From NCBI GenBank assembly GCA_005877185.1, contig VBPQ01000063.1, positions 1 through 8,498 of the forward strand: a stretch of 8,498 nucleotides of DNA. The letters run 5' to 3'. Shown here in pieces: positions 6,502-8,498 of this stretch; the stretch's first letter is position 1, and the number at the start of each line of letters is the position of its first letter. The position numbers and the translations under genes are program-made. The notes under the pieces are model-generated. The model searched no databases and was not told where the DNA came from. It worked only from the letters and a program-made list of their open reading frames with translations. This DNA is from Nitrososphaerota archaeon. Its GTDB lineage: Archaea > Thermoproteota > Nitrososphaeria > Nitrososphaerales > Gagatemarchaeaceae.

Positions 6502-6612
6502 ATGGCCGTGGTCAGCTGCATCTGGTGCGCCAATCCCATCGATGAAGAGGACCAGCTGCAACTGGCTTACACGACCTGCCGGGACTGTCTCGTGCCACTC
6601 CCGACGGAGTGA
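6502..6612 (+). CDS. 36-residue microprotein with two CxxC zinc knuckles
   Basis: A short frame of 36 codons, below usual gene-calling cut-offs. It reads MAVVSCIWCANPIDEED..., with one CxxC at residues 6-9 and a second at 26-29 (CRDC), 16 residues apart, and ends LVPLPTE. Four cysteines at this spacing can hold one zinc ion in a treble-clef or ribbon fold; the acidic middle (EED) is the likely surface. A TATA box at the leaderless distance supports expression. It sits alone between the split-barrel gene and the PLD-like gene, all on the plus strand. I do not recognise the family. Archaea, Thaumarchaeota included, encode many such mini zinc-finger proteins, thought to act in transcription or in protein-protein contacts, but the role here is unknown. 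Confidence 0.6.
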   Translation: MAVVSCIWCANPIDEEDQLQLAYTTCRDCLVPLPTE

Positions 6613-6671
6613 AAATGGACAATCTCGCTGCTTCGACGTGGAACTAATCCATAACGCCCTTTCACAAAGCC

Positions 6672-6678
6672 TTTTGAA
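6672..6678 (+). promoter_or_regulatory. Probable TATA-like box of the PLD-like gene
   Basis: TTTTGAA is centred 26 nt before the GTG at 6701, the spacing for leaderless transcription. There is no convincing ribosome site before the GTG. The box is less canonical than the one at 6470. The stretch 6613-6671 between the microprotein and this box holds nothing else that I can support. Confidence 0.38.
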
Positions 6679-6700
6679 CGAAAATCAGGTATCCTAACAG

Positions 6701-7420
6701 GTGGTACTGCAGGTCGAGCTGGGGACGTTTCAACTTCCCCTTCTAATCGTTGAGCTATTCCTCCTCGTGGCAACGGTCTCTCTTCTCGTGCTTAACAGAA
6801 GGGAACAGAAGGCGAGAGAGAAGATGATTGACCATTTCTCTTCGGTCGCGGACGTCATAACGAGGCAGGAGTACTTCGTTGCGGTAGTCGATGCAATCCA
6901 GCGAGCGGAGAGAATCCTCTGCGGGAGCGTGAGTGGAAGTCCACCGACCCACGAGGAGGGTGAAGTAATCCAGCAGATCTTGGACACAATCGCGGATGCG
7001 GCAAGAAGGGGCGTGAAGATGCGGTACCTTCTTCCTCTCGCGCCCGACCGTCTCCAGATGGGGAAGAGGTACAAACTGGGCGGGGCGGAGGTGAAATTTC
7101 ACCCATCACTTCTGATTAGCGATATGAGATACATGCTGGTTGATGACAGACTCGTCTTGGTCGGGGTGCCGGAAAGGAAGGGGAGGAATGAGCCGACGCG
7201 AAAGGGTTTCACCATTCCCTCGGAGAGCGTGGCTCACCTCTTCAAGACCCAGTTCGAGGCGGAGTGGTCGTCGAAGGAGGCGAGGGGGTACCAGGAGTAC
7301 CTGGGGCAGCTCGTGGCTCAGGCTAGGGTGTCGAATCCGAGCGTCTCGGTAGAACTCGTGGCGGGAAACTTGGGTGTGGATAGGGAGGACGTCGAGGCCG
7401 TCACAGGGTCTGCCGCGTAG
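6701..7420 (+). CDS. Membrane-anchored PLD-like domain protein, probably non-catalytic
   Basis: A 239-residue protein. Residues about 10-32 form one N-terminal membrane segment, followed by a basic stretch (NRREQKAREK), so the rest should face the cytoplasm. From about 55 to 190 there is a phospholipase D-like fold of the sort seen in archaeal TrmB-like and hypothetical proteins: RAERILCGSVSG, ARRGVKMRYLLPLAPDR, then FHPSLLISDMRYMLVDDRLVLVGVPE and KGFTIPSESVAHLFKTQFEAEW. The catalytic HxKx4D motif reads H134-P-S136-x4-D141, with Ser for Lys, and a second HKD is missing. Ligand sensing is therefore more likely than hydrolysis (inference). The last 45 residues (SVELVAGNLGVDREDVEAV) could be a small helical or HTH-like module. 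The start is GTG 6701, with a TATA-like box 26 nt upstream and no Shine-Dalgarno. It converges with the tRNA gene, 19 nt away. Confidence 0.7.
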   Translation: MVLQVELGTFQLPLLIVELFLLVATVSLLVLNRREQKAREKMIDHFSSVADVITRQEYFVAVVDAIQRAERILCGSVSGSPPTHEEGEVIQQILDTIADAARRGVKMRYLLPLAPDRLQMGKRYKLGGAEVKFHPSLLISDMRYMLVDDRLVLVGVPERKGRNEPTRKGFTIPSESVAHLFKTQFEAEWSSKEARGYQEYLGQLVAQARVSNPSVSVELVAGNLGVDREDVEAVTGSAA

Positions 7421-7439
7421 ATGTCGTAGTTCGTGGACG

Positions 7440-7534
7440 AGCCTCGGGAGGGCGTCTCGTGAGTGCAGTCCCATTTCGATCCCTCGATCTCGTGCTTACA
7501 AGGCACGTGCTTTACCAGGCTAAGCTACCGAGGC
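7440..7534 (-). tRNA. tRNA-Thr(UGU) with a T-loop intron
   Basis: Read on the minus strand, the 95-nt gene folds completely. The acceptor stem is GCCTCGG/CCGAGGC (7 bp), followed by T8 A9. The D stem is GCTT/AAGC with loop AGCCTGGTA (G18 G19). The anticodon stem is CGTGC/GCACG with loop CTTGTAA, giving anticodon TGT (7498-7500), which reads ACA. The variable loop is AGATC, and the T stem is GAGGG/CCCTC. The discriminator is T73, as in known archaeal tRNA-Thr, and CCA is not encoded. Between the T-stem strands lie 28 nt instead of 7; removing 21 nt gives a mature loop ATCGAAG. A54 in place of the near-universal T54 is odd. The 5' end is 27 nt downstream of the SWIM gene's stop on the same strand; no clear separate promoter is visible, so it may be co-transcribed. 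Confidence 0.85.
7454..7474 (-). other. 21-nt BHB intron in the tRNA-Thr T-loop (site 59/60)
   Basis: The T-stem forms the outer helix. The central helix pairs T55 C56 G57 with CGA near the intron's 3' end; the fourth pair is an A-G mismatch. The 5' bulge is AAA and the 3' bulge is ACG. The inner helix is TGGG/CTCA (one G-T pair) closing a 6-nt loop, ACTGCA. Cutting between the second and third base of each bulge, as archaeal splicing endonuclease does, releases exactly 21 nt and leaves a 7-nt T-loop. T-loop introns at 59/60 are known from some archaea but are much rarer than those at 37/38. Confidence 0.72.
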
Positions 7535-7561
7535 CCTGCCCCTGCTCGCGTCAGCGACGTC

Positions 7562-7945
7562 TTATCTCCTTTGTTCCTTCAGATTCGTCAGGACGTCTCT
7601 GGAAATCGCGCTCAAGACTGACGCGTACTCTTCATCGCTGAAGGCGACCGTATCCAGTCTCTTTGATTCTGAAGCAATCTTGTAGCTGAGAAGATGGTAG
7701 CAGAGTTCGGCCCCGCCCCCCAGGACCTTGAAGAAGAAGTTGTTGCAAGAGCAGAAGGGCCTCTCTGGGTCAATGAATTCCTCACCGTCCCTACCCACAA
7801 CGGTCAGGACCACCCGACCGCTTGGGCTGAAGGTGTGTTTCTTCACGCTTCCGGATAGCACCGCCTCGATGGCCTTCGGGAATTTGTTCCCGTACTTTGA
7901 ATAGTGAGTGAAGTGCGAAGCCAGCTCTTCCTTTGGATCCAACAT
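7562..7945 (-). CDS. SWIM zinc-finger protein coupled to DNA polymerase IV
   Basis: A 127-residue protein with a SWIM zinc finger of the form CxC-x14-CxH: C65, C67, C82 and H84 in FCSCNNFFF...LCYHLL. SWIM fingers bind DNA or mediate protein contacts and occur in recombination factors (Shu2/SWS1-type), MEKK1 and archaeal hypothetical proteins. The N-terminal 60 residues contain the usual strand pattern before the finger (HTFSPSGRVVLTVVGRDGEEFIDPERPFCSC); the C-terminal helices are polar. The preceding polymerase gene's TGA (7948-7950) is 2 nt from ATG 7945. An in-frame GTG at 7951 overlaps that stop, so either start is translationally coupled; I prefer the ATG. The link with a translesion polymerase suggests a DNA-damage role, but this is inference from position. 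The tRNA-Thr gene follows 27 nt downstream. Confidence 0.8.
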   Translation of the reverse strand: MLDPKEELASHFTHYSKYGNKFPKAIEAVLSGSVKKHTFSPSGRVVLTVVGRDGEEFIDPERPFCSCNNFFFKVLGGGAELCYHLLSYKIASESKRLDTVAFSDEEYASVLSAISRDVLTNLKEQRR

Positions 7946-7947
7946 GG

Positions 7948-8498
7948 TCACTCGAGGTATTCCGTCAGGGAACTCTGGTCGGCCGCACCGACAAGCTCCG
8001 CCACCCGAAGGCCGGCCCGCCTCAAGTCCTTCTCGCTCGACGTGACAAGCTCTCTCATGAGTGCTCTAGCCTGGTCACGAAGCATCCGGAGGTCGGCGGT
8101 GGGAGCATCGAGGGTCATGCTCCTTGTCCGCGTTGAGAGGTCGGAGAGGATAGCGATGGCCGACACGGTCCTGAAGCTCCTGTTTTCCGCGAGCAGCTTC
8201 GAGTGGAGGTCATCGATTGCCGGAGAAAGTTGTGAGAAGATTTCTTCGGGGTCTCTCGTATTCTTCTTCAGGGTGATGATTCTGCTCAGCTGTGTCGTCT
8301 CACGCCCCTCGGTAACAGGTTCCTCGTCGACGCCGTTTGCCGCGTCGCGCAGGTAGACCGCTAACTTCCGCCCGAACAGCCTCTCAAGGGAATCGGGGTT
8401 CTGGCCTGCCAGCTGCCCGATCGTTCCGACGCCGATGCCCTTGAGGGCTTGGGCAGTCTTGGGCCCCACTCCGTACAGCTTCTCGACAGGAAGCGGCT
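7948..8498 (-). CDS. dinB: Y-family DNA polymerase IV (Dpo4/DinB type), C-terminal part
   Basis: The last 183 residues of a translesion polymerase; the palm and finger domains with the catalytic acidic residues lie beyond the right edge, and the frame is open to 8498. The thumb is visible as LPVEKLYGVGPKTAQALKGIGVGTIGQLA with its helix-hairpin-helix, and YLRDAANGVDEEPV leads into the linker. The little-finger domain follows (SRIITLKKNTRDPEEI...LHSKLL...VSAIAILSDLSTRTRSMTL...DLRRAGLRVAELV), matching the Sulfolobus Dpo4 layout in order and length. The C-terminus QSSLTEYL fits a PIP box (Q-x-x-L-x-x-Y-L) for docking onto PCNA. The GTG at 8467-8469 is internal (Val of GVGPK), not a start. The next gene, the SWIM protein, begins at the stop codon. 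Confidence 0.92.
   Translation of the reverse strand, partial: PLPVEKLYGVGPKTAQALKGIGVGTIGQLAGQNPDSLERLFGRKLAVYLRDAANGVDEEPVTEGRETTQLSRIITLKKNTRDPEEIFSQLSPAIDDLHSKLLAENRSFRTVSAIAILSDLSTRTRSMTLDAPTADLRMLRDQARALMRELVTSSEKDLRRAGLRVAELVGAADQSSLTEYLE

Noticed and set aside
6613..6645. Tiny frame MDNLAASTWN after the microprotein
   Set aside because: Ten codons with no motif, no ribosome site and no promoter of its own.
7440..7534. A plus-strand tRNA, because plus reads TTTCGATCCCTC, similar to the end of a T arm
   Set aside because: On the plus strand the D-loop lacks the GG doublet and there is no proper anticodon loop; only the minus strand gives all four stems, T8 A9, GG in the D-loop and T33 before TGT.
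8467..8469. GTG as start of a 173-aa gene
   Set aside because: It encodes the Val of GVGPK in the polymerase thumb, and the same frame continues upstream with LPVEKLYG to the window edge.

Overview
The window looks like a piece of an archaeal chromosome, most likely from a non-thermophilic or soil Thaumarchaeota/Nitrososphaeria-type lineage. The reasons are: a valyl-tRNA synthetase of the divergent thaumarchaeal type; a Dpo4-like Y-family polymerase ending in a PCNA-binding box; leaderless genes with TATA boxes about 26-28 nt upstream; a rubredoxin-like/CBS-domain protein; and a tRNA gene interrupted by a bulge-helix-bulge intron. The lineage call rests on recognising protein families by eye, not on a search.

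Layout. Positions 1-420 hold the C-terminal part of an aldo/keto reductase. Positions 517-1094 hold a degenerate single-domain LAGLIDADG-type protein, possibly with a frameshifted N-terminus. Positions 1216-2909 are a tightly coupled three-gene operon: an ECF-transporter S component, a 10-cysteine small protein and a QueC-like PP-loop enzyme. On the minus strand (2941-3486) is a zinc-ribbon plus two-CBS-domain protein, transcribed divergently from valS (3604-5943). valS is followed at a 22-nt gap by a PPOX-type split-barrel flavin/F420 protein (5966-6433). An overlooked 36-codon microprotein with two CxxC knuckles (6502-6612) has its own promoter. A membrane-anchored, probably non-catalytic PLD-like protein follows (6701-7420). 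The right end is a minus-strand block: partial DNA polymerase IV (7948-8498), a SWIM zinc-finger protein coupled to it (7562-7945), and a tRNA-Thr(UGU) gene (7440-7534).

The most notable points are as follows. The tRNA-Thr gene carries a 21-nt intron in the T-loop (canonical site 59/60), with a nearly complete bulge-helix-bulge visible. The ValRS has both class I signature motifs altered (HPGA for HIGH; AMRKS for KMSKS). The S-component/Cys-rich/QueC-like operon has a changed substrate motif in the QueC-like enzyme, which suggests uptake and processing of a deazapurine-like or related compound. The zinc-knuckle microprotein is leaderless. The SWIM protein is translationally coupled to the translesion polymerase.

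The genes are not one pathway. The window mixes information processing (valS, dinB, tRNA), a probable salvage/modification operon (1216-2909) and small regulatory-looking zinc and CBS proteins. No CRISPR array, insertion sequence or origin was seen.
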